This document shows positions 11,216 to 22,049 of a DNA stretch of 64,000 nucleotides, piece after piece; the stretch's first letter is position 1; each line of letters opens with the position of its first letter. The notes under the pieces are model-generated. The model was not told the origin of the DNA, ran no database searches, and worked only from the letters and a program-made list of their open reading frames with translations. This DNA is from Fulvia fulva (Eukaryota; Ascomycota; Dothideomycetes; Mycosphaerellales; Mycosphaerellaceae). Location: positions 2,790,001-2,854,000 of the forward strand of contig NC_063015.1 of the NCBI RefSeq assembly GCF_020509005.1, read 5' to 3'. A program made the translations under genes and the position numbers.

Positions 11216-12210
11216 CTTTAATTACGACGGTATCTTAATACGACGATATCCTATAGAATCGTTACTAGGAGGACAATTCCTCTTTAGGTTCTTTACTATC
11301 TAGCGAGTCTACTTAATAGGTACGTACGTTATGTCCCGACTCGCTATATCGCTTATAGCGTCGTAGCCTTAGTACTAGCCGAACACTATCTAGCGAATCT
11401 CTACTTACTTCCTACCTCCTAGTATCCTCTAGAGGTATTGATTACGACGCCTTATCGAAGGTTAGAGACCCTCTAGACTAAATATACTTACGCTTTCGTA
11501 CTTTCCGCTATATAAGGGCCTCGTTAGACTTACGTAGCTTACTAATCTCGCTTTATATAAGAGCTATCTAATACGCTATCTCTCTACTCCCTCTCTATTA
11601 CCCTATTAAACGACCTTCCCCTTTCTACTACGCCTTTCTAAACCCGTAACGACGCTCTAAGACGTAATGACACCTATTATAAACCCTATCTCGTCGAAGT
11701 TATAGGTGTCCTAGTCAAGGATACTATACTTCTCCTTTATATTACCTATAAGTAAGAACCACTTCTCGATAACGTCTAGATCTTCTATTAGGGCTTACTA
11801 ACGATCATATCTACGCGTTATACAAACCTTTAGCTCACGATGCCGCCTAATAAACCTGTCTATCTAATTAAGACTAGCAGGCTTAAGACCCTTCTCTTAT
11901 AGTAATAAATCGGCTATTACTCGTATACTAGCCTTTAATAGCGGGAAACCTCTAATATCTAGCTCGAGTATATACTCAAGTATCACCCTCTCTTCTAGCT
12001 CTATAAGCTTCTTCGAATTAGGCTCGTAGTTATCCCGAGGAGGTCGTCTATTCAATCGATACCCTAGTATAGTTCGAGGCGCGTCGTATACCTTTATAGC
12101 AAGTCGATTCGTAATTATCGCGTCGCGTTTCGTAGCCTAGATAGCTAAGGTCAGTTTGACCTCGTTTAAAGACAATATACGCTATAATAGTAGTTATATA
12201 GCTATATCTA

Positions 12211-12279
12211 TAGAAGTGGTATAGTTCTTAGTAAAAGTGGCCCGCTCGGTAGTATAGCCTGCTCGGTAGTAAAGCACGT
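12211..12279. repeat. Right terminal inverted repeat of pogo copy A
   Basis: Reverse complement of 11147-11215 with a few transitions; followed directly by TA. Confidence 0.75.
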
Positions 12280-12419
12280 TATATATAGTATTAATAACTT
12301 ACTCTATACGTATATATTACTATTATAACAAAGGCCGATCTATCTAAACTATATAGTATTGTATAGTATATACTCGGCGCTATCGTTCCTACTATCTATA
12401 ATACCTCACTACCCTATTA

Positions 12420-14889
12420 CTATACTACGTCTAACTACTAAACTATACGACTCCTTACTCGAGAAATTTAATATATATTCTAAGTCCGAGCTATACGATC
12501 TATTAACCGACGAGGATAAGGACGATATATTAACGTAAAGTTAAAGGCTAAAAGGTTCTATCTAGGTAGATCCTAGGCTCTCGCTTTAGACGCTATATAA
12601 TTGTATATAGCGTCGTATATCGCTAGATAGCTATATATCTAGTCGTAGTAAGAATAGGGGTATAAGCGTAGAGTATAAGCTCTAGACGATAGTAGACCTA
12701 TTACGATCGTATAATTAGAGTATATTATAGTTTCTTTAAGAGTAGACTAGGATCTAAGAATATCGAAAGAGTATACTCTTTATTATATTAAAGGACTACG
12801 AGACGCTAAGTTTATATCTACGCGCTCTACAGAAGGTACTAGCGTATTAGATATTAAAGTCTATTTTATAGGATTCTCGTATTAAAAGTACCTAAGCCGT
12901 TGTCTATATTAGTAAGATCGAGTAGGAGCTTAAGATACTAATAATAAAGAATAAATTATTCGGTAACTATATTAAGTTAAGAATATACTAGATATATAAT
13001 GCGTAGAGTGTATCGACTTTACTAGTACGTACGATAATATACGCGTCTACGCTAAGGTATAGTACGGCCTCCTACTTTAGCTTATAAGTAACTAGCGTAT
13101 TTAGTAACCGAGTTATACTATAGCGGACTCTTCTAGAATAAGGCTCTCTATTTAGAAGCGGGTATTTTTCCTTACGTCTACGGTATTATATTTGTATATA
13201 GCGTAGTCTTCGAATACTATATATAATCTATTTTTAGCGTACCTCTTAGGATCTAGAACTAAGCGTTATTATATTAATTTCCTAGTAGGAGTAGTATAGG
13301 AAGAGAGGACACGGCGTAGCGCGACGAGACCGGCTAGGAGCGGGGGCTAACGGGGTAGTGATATAGACTACGCACGTTTAGAGGGAAAGCTAATCTAGAT
13401 AAGGAGAAGTCGGGGGCGGGAAGGGGTTTCACCTATTCGGGTTTCCCTTTGTATATAACAATAGATATATATCTATATAGGCCGAATAGGGTCCTAGAAC
13501 AGGGGAATAACAAATCTATCTATCTATATTAATTTCCTTAGTAGGCTCGGGGTCTACTAGAGTTATACGACGGGTAATTATATAATAAAGATACTTACCG
13601 AAGATAGTAGGGTATATATATAGCCCTTATCTATCTAGAGTCTTCTACTATATCGCGTACCTCTTTATACTATACGACTATCGAGAGTAGCCTACCGCTA
13701 CCGACGACTTCTAGCTAGTAAGAATACTTAAGTAGAGCGCTACGTCTATTATATATATCGCGAAATTATCGTAATATAAGGTAGTAAAACTATTTACCTC
13801 TAGCTACTAGCGGCTCCTACGCGCGCCCGACTAGTATCGACGACTATCGACGACTTCCGGCTAATAAGAGCCTATAGATACGCGTCGTACGTAGCGCAAT
13901 AACGTCGTATCGAAGTCGATACTCGCGGTAGTACTTATAATATATCGACGTACTAACGTTAGCTATATAGAATGGACTTTATACCTTCGTACGCTCCGAA
14001 CGGACGATCGTTAGATACGATAATATTAACTTTAAGGATCCTACTTACTACGAAACTACTAGTTATAAAGTATAGTAGCGAGCCTTAACTATATCCTATA
14101 TTATATAGTACTTATAGATACCCGAGTCTAGTCTAATATAGTCGATATATATACCTAATGGACTATTAGATCCCTTTAATATCTATAACGCTCCGGGACT
14201 AATAGTAGATAACGTTAGCCGTACTATATCTCGGGCTCTTATTATAGAGCGATTAAATCTATTTATACTATACCTATCGAAGTAATATTTAATATCAAAG
14301 CTAGCCGAGACGACGGACTAGTCTTCCCGTCTATACTCTTAACTAGACTAGATAATATCCTTCCTAATACGGAATCTATACCGTTCATATAATATAGTAT
14401 AATACCCGAAGACAAAGATACTACCGAGAGTAATCTAAAAGTCTATAATAGGTTATTTAAGGGGGAACTCGGGTTTATCGCTAGCTTAGATCCAATTTTA
14501 TATAATAAGGACGACTTTAGTTCTCGACTCTAGCTTATATATAGTGATTAGCTACCTTCGGAGTATATTAGAGCCGCTAAAGCTCTATACCGAGGTTCTC
14601 GTAGTGATTTCAATAAACGGTAGTAGCTACTTAGTATTCTAGCCTAGTTTTATATTTAGATAAACCTTTTATATACGATCGTACGTACCTACTAGGATAC
14701 TCTAATAAAAGTATAGGCTTATTATTATACTATCGTATCGGATTACTCTACCTAAAATCGATCTTAATATAGTCGAGATAATATTAAATATTATCTCGTA
14801 GAGCCGTTAGTACGGTAGGGTTTTAATACTCGAGTACTTATATTATTCTATACTACCCTAAAGCGACGATAAGTCCCCGTATTAAATAT
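12420..14889 (+). pseudogene. RIP-mutated long reading frame of unknown function, first part
   Basis: After the pogo element a plus-strand frame stays open apart from TAG and TAA stops, the kind RIP makes from CAG, CAA and TGG. Legible pieces include SELYDLLTDEDKDD near 12500, DYETLSLYLRALQKVLAYQ near 12800 and SRDDGLVFPSILLTRLDNIL near 14310. A short LINE fragment (13290-13527) interrupts it, and at 14889 a full-length LINE does; the frame resumes at 19888. It once encoded a long protein. I do not recognise the family. Its repeat nature is inferred from RIP, which acts on duplicated DNA. Confidence 0.45.
13290..13527 (+). mobile_element. LINE 3'-end fragment (5'-truncated insertion)
   Basis: This 238-bp piece matches the last part of the full-length LINE (about 19635-19874), including its 3' tail of TCTA repeats. 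It is flanked by attaatttcctagtagg (13273-13289) and an almost identical copy at 13528-13545, a typical LINE target duplication. It interrupts the unknown frame at 12420-14889. Confidence 0.75.
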
Positions 14890-15079
14890 ATTCGACTCGA
14901 AAGGGTTAAAACGCTCATCGATCTCTACGCCAAAACAAGACACATTCGAAAGCTCTTATTAAGGCTATTCTAACGATATATAAAGCAGGCCACTACCCCT
15001 AGGACTAAGGGAGTTATACCTCATTCAATCTAGACAGCTTGAAGCTCTCTTCACCCTGTTTCTTTAGCTCTAAACGCCG

Positions 15080-16395
15080 CGGAGGTGCCTAGCTACATTA
15101 GGCAACTCCTAGGCAATAGTAGCCTAGGCTACGATACTAACGGCGCCTACGGCCCTATAGGCGAAGCCCCCCTAAGACAACTAGTAGCAACTTATAGAGG
15201 ACGCAAAAAGTATAGAAACTAACGATTAGCTCCCTTACCGGTCTCTATAGGTAATAATCACTTAGCTACGTATAGCGCTTGTACTATCGTATTACCGAGG
15301 GCAATAAGAAATAAGGACGACGTCCTAGGCGATTAGTAAGGCCACCCGGAATCAACACCCCTATAGCTAGGTATCGGTCGCGGTATCGATACTAGGCCCC
15401 CGCCTAACGCACGATGTAGTTACGATCCGTATTATAGTAAAGGAAGACTAGGCCGAAGTTACGAAGCTATCGAACAAGGAGCTCGCCTAACGAATTAACT
15501 AACTAGGGGTAGTCGTAGTGAACTAACAGTCTAACGGTACTCTATAGATCTATACTAGCTCTACTACTACTAGGAGGTACCTAGAGGCATAGCTATAGTA
15601 GGCATCTAAGGTTACGGCATTAGCGAAGGTCTTAACGAAACAATTCACGATCCTAGTCTACGATATACCTAAGGAGTTTGACCTAACTAACTAGGGTCAC
15701 CTACGCGCTCTCTAAGAGGACAACCCGGTCACTCTTAACTCTCTAATCTAGAAGGCGACTTGGCTCTATAGGAAATGGCTAGAAGGCAAGAAGGCCTCGG
15801 CGCTAATAGTATAGCTATAAGACGCGAAAGCGGCGGATCTAGCGATAGAACAAGGCCTAGTCTAGTAATATAGCCTTAAGATAGTAGAAAAGCACTCCTT
15901 ATCCTTTCGTGTCCTCTAATGCTTCAAATGCTAACAGTATAGACACTAAACCTATACGTATATAAACAAGTAGGCCTGCTCGAACTGTATAGGAGACTAT
16001 ATATCTAGGGACTATATATCGACTACGAGACGGTACGCGAACTGTCCGGGGCACTACCTATCGTACCGTGCGGAATGCCTATAGCGGAAACTAGCGAAAA
16101 ACAAGGTAATCACAAACAGAACCGTCGCCCTAAGATTCTACGGCGACCGTAAGGCTAGCCTATACCGGAACTAAATAGCGGCGGTCGGGTATAAGCGCCC
16201 TAGGGCCGAGAACGATATAAAGGGTACGTAACCTAGGGCGTACGGGAGGCCACGTACTCTACTAGCTACGGCGAGGGAATCTAACTAGGCCCGGCTCCCC
16301 TTTAGTACATAGCCGATAGGCGTAGACTAGGACGTATAGGGCAGTAGGACATAGGACGATATAGAGGAAATAATTGTCGATACCGATAACTAGCC
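15080..16395 (+). pseudogene. LINE ORF1 (gag-like, CCHC zinc knuckles), RIP-mutated
   Basis: The plus-strand frame is interrupted only by RIP-type stops. Near 15928-15965 a CFKC....H....C pattern and shortly after a second Cys-rich knuckle are visible, as in LINE ORF1 nucleic-acid-binding proteins. Upstream sequence is charged and Ala/Lys-rich. The exact start cannot be placed. A minus-strand copy of the same ORF1 lies at 43061-43977. Confidence 0.6.
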
Positions 16396-16399
16396 TCGA

Positions 16400-19300
16400 C
16401 ACGCTTAGTATTATCTAGTATAACGTTAACTATAGCAAGGATATAGTCTAGAACCATTTCCTATACGAGGCGGACCCGCGCGTCTACTACGTCCTTATAA
16501 TCTAGGAGCTATAGATTAATCCGTACTATAAGAGACTAACGACCTACAAGTTACTAGGCTATACGACATGCCTACGAGGCGACGGTAGACCCCGTACGTG
16601 CTTCTATGTTAGTAAGGACATACTAGAATCCGACTAGGAGGTAGTGTACTACGTAGACGAAGAAGGCGGGGGCGATATTACCTCCCTCTACGTAGGTAGT
16701 ACCTAGATACACAACCTATATATATAACCGCTAGCCTCGAGGTCTAGCCGCGACCTAGGGGTCTATAGACACCTAGACAGTACGCTTAAGAGACAAGGGT
16801 ACTACATCGTAGTAGGAGACTTTAATATACACTACCCTTCCTAGGAAAGCCTTATGTAGCCGTACCCTATAGCCGACGAAGTACTCGACTTAATAGCGAG
16901 CAACGTAATTACCCTTAATACCCCGAAGGACCTAGGCACCTAGAAGAGAGGGGGACTCTAAGGCACGATCGACCTCTCCTAGATCTTAGATAGCTACTAC
17001 TATACGGTAACCTACTATAGGATCGAACATAAACTCTAGGCGTCGTTAGACTATATACTAGTCAGGACCTCTATTACGATATAGATACAACGTATACTAG
17101 CGAGAACCCCTAAGCTAAACTAGGGAAAGGCCTACTAGGCCAATATCTAGGCGTACCTCGATGACTCTAAGAGGCTAGTCTAGATCGCGTAGTAGCAATA
17201 TAATAGTAAAGACGAGATAGACGAAGCAGTCTAGGGGTTAATAGACGAAATAAGAAAAGCGACCTTACTTCACGTTCCGCTTACCTAACTAACGATATAG
17301 TCTAAACTATACTAGACGCCGGAGTATACTACGGTAGTAAGAGAAGCAAGGAGAGCCCGCCGGGTATAGACGAGTAGCTATAGCGAGGAGGCCTAGAACG
17401 TATATAGGGAGGCATACTAATAGAAGAAAGCTATAATACGAAGGGAGAAAGCAGTCGGCTAGAGGGCTATAGTAGAAGAAATCGCCGGCAAGCTAGAGAG
17501 GATGTAGAAGCTAGCGAAATGGGCCCGATAGGACCCTATACAGGGCCCCTCCTTCTCTATCCTAGCGCTATAATCGCCTAGTAGCCCGGTTAGCGACCCC
17601 GAGGCCAAGGCGCGTCTACTAGCTAGCAAGTTCTTCCCGCCCCTAGTCGAGGCTAATCTAAGCGACATAAATAGCTCTACTCCCCTAGCCCCTAGTATTA
17701 CGGTCTAACAGGAGGTGTCCGAGGGAGAAGTTGCCGCTATACTAAGGAAGTTGCCGGCGAAGAAAGCCCCGGGGCCGGATAGGATCCTAAACGAGCTACT
17801 AACGAAGTGTAGAGATCAACTAGCCCTAGTAGTTATAGCGATCTTTAACGCCTACCTATAGACCGGGTACTACCCGATAGCTTTTAAACAATCGACGACA
17901 GTGGTCCTACGTAAGCTATAGAAGGAAGACTATACGTAGGTGAAGTCGTACCGCCTAATTACGCTCCTTAATACTCTTAGGAAGGCGCTTAAGAAGCTAG
18001 TTATAACGAGACTCTCCGAGGCGGTAGAGGAACACTCCCTACTCCCGGATACCTAGATAGGTACGCGCCTATAGCGATCGACGCTATCCGCGATAGAACT
18101 TATCACCTCTTAGGTAAAGGCCATCTAGTATAAGAATAGGGACAAGGTAGCTTCCTTACTTAGCCTAGACATATCGGGAGCCTTCGACTACGTGTTATAC
18201 CCGCGGCTACTCTATATCCTAAGGTCGAAGGGACTCCCTAAGTGGCTTGTCAACTTCGTACGGTCCTACCTCTAAAACCGTAGTACGTCGATCCTAGTCG
18301 GCTAGTATAGAAGCCTATTTCAAGTAGTCTATACTAGAATCCCGTAAGGCTTAACGCTAGTACCTATTCTGTTCCTCTTCTTTATAGCGACGCTACTCCT
18401 AGCCCTAGAATCCTAGAACACCGCTACGAGCGGCTTCGTAGACGACATAAACATCCTAGCGTAGTCTTCCTCGACTAAGGAGAACTATAGGCTACTAGAA
18501 GAGAAGTATAAGATCTACGAGGACTAGGCTAGGAGGTACGGGGCTCGGTTTGCCCTAGAAAAGTACAATCTGATACACTTTACGCGCCGGCCACGGTTCT
18601 ACAATATATAAGCTTCTATCTAGATATAGGGGTATACGACTAACCCGGTAAATTAGCTTAGGATTCTCGGACTATAGGTAGACCCGGCGCTACGGTAGAG
18701 GAAGTACGTATAGGCAATATTACGGAAAGCTAAACAGAATATAGCATTATACTAGAGGCTTACTACGTCTATATAGGGGGCGGACTTCCGGTAGTTACGA
18801 CTTCTATATACGGCTATTATACGGCCAGTCCTTACCTATAGTAGCCAAGTGTAGTCCTTAGGCGAGAGGGCCTACCTATCGAAGGGACTCGTCGCGCCGC
18901 TAGCGAAGATCCAAAACCAATGCCTAAGGAAGGTCACCGGGGTATATAAGTCGACACTAACGAGGATACTTAAGCACGAGACCGCTATACCGCCGATCGA
19001 CCTATATATCTAGGGACTACGGACCTCCTACTTAGGCAAGTCGGCATAGTACCTAGTATAGAAGGTCATCGCTAGTATAGTCGTAAGGGCCCGCGAATTA
19101 GTACTAGCGTATAGGGGTATTCGACCCGGAAACGAGCCGAACTACCGGGCAAGGGACGAACAGCTAGCAATATAATAGGAAGGTAAGAAATCGTTTATAG
19201 AGCAACTATAGAAAGAGAGGTAGAACAACTAGGTTGTAGGGCATAGTGGACGCCCTTAGCTAGCGGGACAACCTAAGGAATAGTTAGCTATAAAATCCGC

Positions 19301-19620
19301 GGTCAAGTACCCCCCGAAGCTTATCTACTACCGCCTTACGAGGGTATAGAGTAGTATAGCAACCTAACTACGAAGCGAACACATCGGCCTCTAGGGGTAC
19401 CTATTATAGAGGAAGGTTCTAGGATACACGAATACTAGCTGCCCCTACGGCTATCGCTCCTAGAACGTACGGTACGTACTCCTCGTCTATCCGAGGTAGT
19501 CGCTAGGAAGGGGGGAGTAGATAGCAAAGGCGAGGAACCGGACGATTAGGGCACTTCTTAACAACGCTAAGGACCTACGGCGTATTACGAACTAGATACT
19601 AGAGAAGGGCTGGCTAGAAC
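16400..19620 (+). pseudogene. LINE ORF2 (endonuclease and reverse transcriptase), RIP-mutated
   Basis: An apurinic-type endonuclease comes first, with a VVGDFNIHYPSW-type motif near 16815-16850. Reverse transcriptase follows: a KAPGPDRI-type segment near 17765, LSLDISGAFDYV near 18160-18195, and the catalytic GFVDDINILA at about 18430-18460. The C-terminal Cys-rich segment (near 19440, SCPYGYRS) matches the last zinc-binding part of Tad-like ORF2 proteins. Dozens of in-frame TAG/TAA stops show it is dead. In life it would have performed target-primed reverse transcription. Confidence 0.8.
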
Positions 19621-19887
19621 AGTACCGCCTAGTAAGAGTAGTATAGGAAGAGAGGACACGACGTAGCGCGACGAGACCGGCTAGGAGCGGGGGCTAACGG
19701 GGTAGTGACATAGACTACGTACGTTTAGAGAGAAAGCTAAACTAGACAAGGAGTAGTCGGGGGCGGGAAGGGTTTTCACCTATTCGGGTTTCCCTTTATA
19801 TATAACAATAGATATATACCTATATAGGCCGGATAGGGTACTAGAACAGGGGAATGACAAATCTATCTATCTATATTCGACTCGAAG

Positions 19888-20119
19888 ACCTTTATAGAAG
19901 AGTACCGACTTACTACCGATAAGGGCTTTAGTATAATTAACGCTATACTTATTCGATACGTCGACGCGGCGATATTTAATAATATCGTTAAGGATATCCG
20001 GATAAAGTACTTTACCTCCGTAGTATAGGCTAGTAAAACGCGTAACGGTAGAGTATATACTAATACGGAGTTCCGTACGATATATCCTCTATTATAGGAG
20101 GTCTTACTATTCCTATAGA
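19888..20119 (+). pseudogene. Unknown RIP-mutated frame, continuation after the LINE
   Basis: Directly after the LINE target duplication the frame from 14889 continues: FDSKTFIEEYRLTTDKGFS, then INAILIRYVDAAIFN and TNTEFRTIYPLL, with two TAG stops. The continuity across a 5-kb insertion shows that this was coding sequence before the LINE arrived. Family unknown. It runs into an AT dinucleotide run at 20120-20141. Confidence 0.5.
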
Positions 20120-20141
20120 TTATATATATATATATATATAT
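20120..20141. repeat. TA dinucleotide run
   Basis: About 11 consecutive TA units at the 3' edge of the minus-strand LINE fragment that begins at 20142. It may be the RIP-altered LINE tail. Confidence 0.7.
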
Positions 20142-21271
20142 ATTGTTCATTATGCTGTTATAGAGCCTATTAGCCTATATAGCTATACTACCTACTTCTA
20201 GTTATAAAGGGGAAACTCGTATTATAGAGTGAAAACCCCCTCTCCTCTCCTATATATTCTTAACCTTACCTTCTTTCGTGTTTTCCTTATTAAGGGTACA
20301 CTAGTATTATAGGCCTGCCCTAATAACTACCCTATCTATACCCCCTTGACCTCCCGCCTCTTCTCTATCTACTCCTCCGTCTCGCTAGCTAGCGCGAACT
20401 GTCTAAGAAAGCCCTACTATAGTATCTACTATACTATCCGTTTTACGTCTCGCTTGTCCGTTACGATTAACTAGTAGTCGCGTCTTACTACCTTAGCTCT
20501 CTACTAGCCTCGTCCTTCTACCTATTACGGTCACCGTAGTATTATGTGCTCCGGGTTCTATAACGGGTAGTTATACTAGTATACTAGGCTATATACGTCC
20601 GGGACTTTCCTTCTATTTAGATAGGCCCTTAACCCGATATGTTCGGACCTAATCTATATCGCGATGCTTGCTTCGGCCCTTATTAGGTCACGGTAGAGTA
20701 GGTAGTTATGTCTCTAAAAGGGGCGTAAGGCTAGGGGTCCTCGATTTAGTAGGGGATTCTCTTACTATTCCTATTCCTAAAGGTAGCCCGCTACCTACTC
20801 TACGAGGCTTTACGTCTTTACCTTATTACCCTTTTTCCTTCGTGCCTTTTCCTCCTCCTCCTTCCTCTCTAGCTACTCCTAGGTTTGCTTAATAACTTTA
20901 AACGTACGTAGGTCGTCTTACTTTTAGCTTTAAAGTACCCTAAGGCTAGGTAGTCGGTCGTACCTCCTAGCGATCTTCTCCGTAGAGTCCCGAATAGCTT
21001 ATTATACTAGATAATCCGCCGTCTTCCTAGCGTATTAGATCCTCATTCCCTTAATATAATGTTTAATCGGGGGGGACCCTATCTCTATCTCCGCTACTCT
21101 CGTTAGCGTTATCTTATAGGCTCCTAGTATCTATCTAAGGTTCGCGGCCTACGTCCGGTTTAGGGGTCCCTCTATCCGCTTCGGGATCGGTTTACCTACT
21201 CCTCCTATCCCCTATATCTAGGCCCCGTAGAGCACTACTAGTTTTACGATCGTCTTATATATAATCCTTAC
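20142..21271 (-). mobile_element. LINE 3' part, minus strand, RIP-mutated (left piece)
   Basis: The sequence is collinear with the 3' end of the LINE at 36891-40223 (shared start TTCATTA, the GAAAACCCC region, GGCCTGCCCTAATAACTACC). It is cut at 21271 by an inserted Copia-family LTR and resumes at 27134. The CTTAC just before the insertion is repeated on its other side. Confidence 0.75.
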
Positions 21272-21365
21272 TATTGAATAGGTACGGGTAGATAGTAGCG
21301 GAGTAGAGTAAGAGATTAATCTTCAACTAACTAATAGCACGAGTATGTAGCAATATATTAGGAAC
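21272..21365 (-). repeat. Old solo LTR of the Copia family, left piece, RIP-mutated
   Basis: This is the reverse complement of the last 94 bp of the 236-bp Copia LTR, with C-to-T/G-to-A changes and one indel. It is preceded by CTTAC (21267-21271). The complete Copia element inserted at its GGAAC (21361-21365), splitting it; the rest is at 26988-27128. Confidence 0.85.
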
Positions 21366-21601
21366 TGTTAAGATGTAGCATCTCAAAGGGAGTCAACAAT
21401 CAGGAAGTGATCTGGCAGCCTGAGGCATCCACAATGACTCAGCTTGTAGGGAGATACCTTCTCTCCCCTTTAGCTTAGATAGACATCTAACACAATCAAC
21501 ATATTGGTTCCTGATATATTGCTGCATGCTCGTGCTATTAGTCAGTTGAAGATTGATCTCTTACTCCACTCCGCTGCCATCCACCCGTACCTGTTTTAAC
21601 A
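21366..21601 (+). repeat. Copia 5' LTR
   Basis: 236 bp, begins TGTTAAGATG and ends TTTTAACA; by reading, identical to 26747-26982. It should contain the promoter and transcription start of the element. Confidence 0.95.
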
Positions 21602-21616
21602 GGTTATGAGCCCGGG
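21602..21616 (+). promoter_or_regulatory. Primer-binding site, apparently for the anticodon arm of initiator tRNA-Met
   Basis: The sequence ggttatgagcccggg follows the LTR at once. Its complement, cccgggctcataacc, has the CAT anticodon in a GGGCTCATAACC context, which looks like the anticodon arm of initiator tRNA-Met and not a tRNA 3' end. Drosophila copia is known to be primed by a 5' half of that tRNA. Use here is inferred. Confidence 0.6.
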
Positions 21617-22049
21617 TTTGTGCAGGAATAAGAGCAACCTATATCAGTACAGGTTACTTGTATCCCTTGCTATCGTAGCAGAAAACATCTGGGAATCAGA
21701 AGTCTACCCCGTCTATCCTATCAAGGAGCTTAGTTCGATACTAAGTGATAGGTAACCCAGACAAGGACTCTGTGCGGCTTACTCAAAGCCAATACCTTGA
21801 AGATACTCTGTAGGCAGAACTGCATCGAGATACTATCAAGAAGGACTTCAAGTAAGTCATTTGAAGCTCTGCTAGGAGAGACAGACCTGTGTCCTAGCCC
21901 CGAGACCTCACACCGCTCCTTCTTCACTTTACCAAGCAGGCCTTGGTATCCACACCTACGAACTTTCCCATTCTACACCAGAAGCCTCAGCAGGATCTGA
22001 GCCACCACCTTGGAACATACACACCTTGTTTCATTACATCCAATTTATT

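Larger units (their letters stand above)
11147..12279 (-). mobile_element. RIP-mutated pogo/Fot1-like DNA transposon (Tc1/mariner superfamily)
   Basis: The element is bounded by 69-bp terminal inverted repeats (11147-11215 and 12211-12279) and a TA dinucleotide on each side, as expected for Tc1/mariner target duplication. Each terminal repeat contains TACTACCGAGCGGGC twice in tandem. On the minus strand the interior reads as the N-terminal part of a pogo/Fot1 transposase: residues resembling NSKKLIELEERVILEYILEL and LDIRGFPLL, then a YNF(D)E-type catalytic segment, all interrupted by TAG/TAA stops of RIP type. At 1.13 kb it is shorter than a complete Fot1-like element (about 1.8-2 kb), so internal sequence has been lost. 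Inactive. Confidence 0.75.
14904..19874 (+). mobile_element. Full-length Tad1-like LINE retrotransposon, RIP-mutated
   Basis: The 4.97-kb element begins with GGTTAAA, carries two ORF remnants and ends in a TCTA-repeat tail instead of poly(A). It is flanked by attcgactcgaaag (14890-14903) and attcgactcgaag (19875-19887) as target duplication. The 5' start matches the end of the LINE piece at 43970-43977. Order of parts (gag-like ORF1 with CCHC knuckles, endonuclease, reverse transcriptase, terminal Cys-rich segment) fits the Tad1/I group of fungal LINEs. RIP stops make it inactive. Confidence 0.85.

Noticed and set aside
12420..20119. Assigning the unknown frame to a Starship-type tyrosine recombinase
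   Set aside because: I considered it because of length and repeat setting, but could not see the catalytic Arg/His/Tyr pattern or any family motif.
19863..20150. 95-codon open frame on the minus strand in the repeat block
   Set aside because: Its start is an Ile/Tyr run from the TA repeat, and the opposite strand carries the real ancient frame.
20668..20892. 74-codon open frame within the LINE fragment
   Set aside because: It lies antisense to LINE coding sequence and is short enough to be open by chance.
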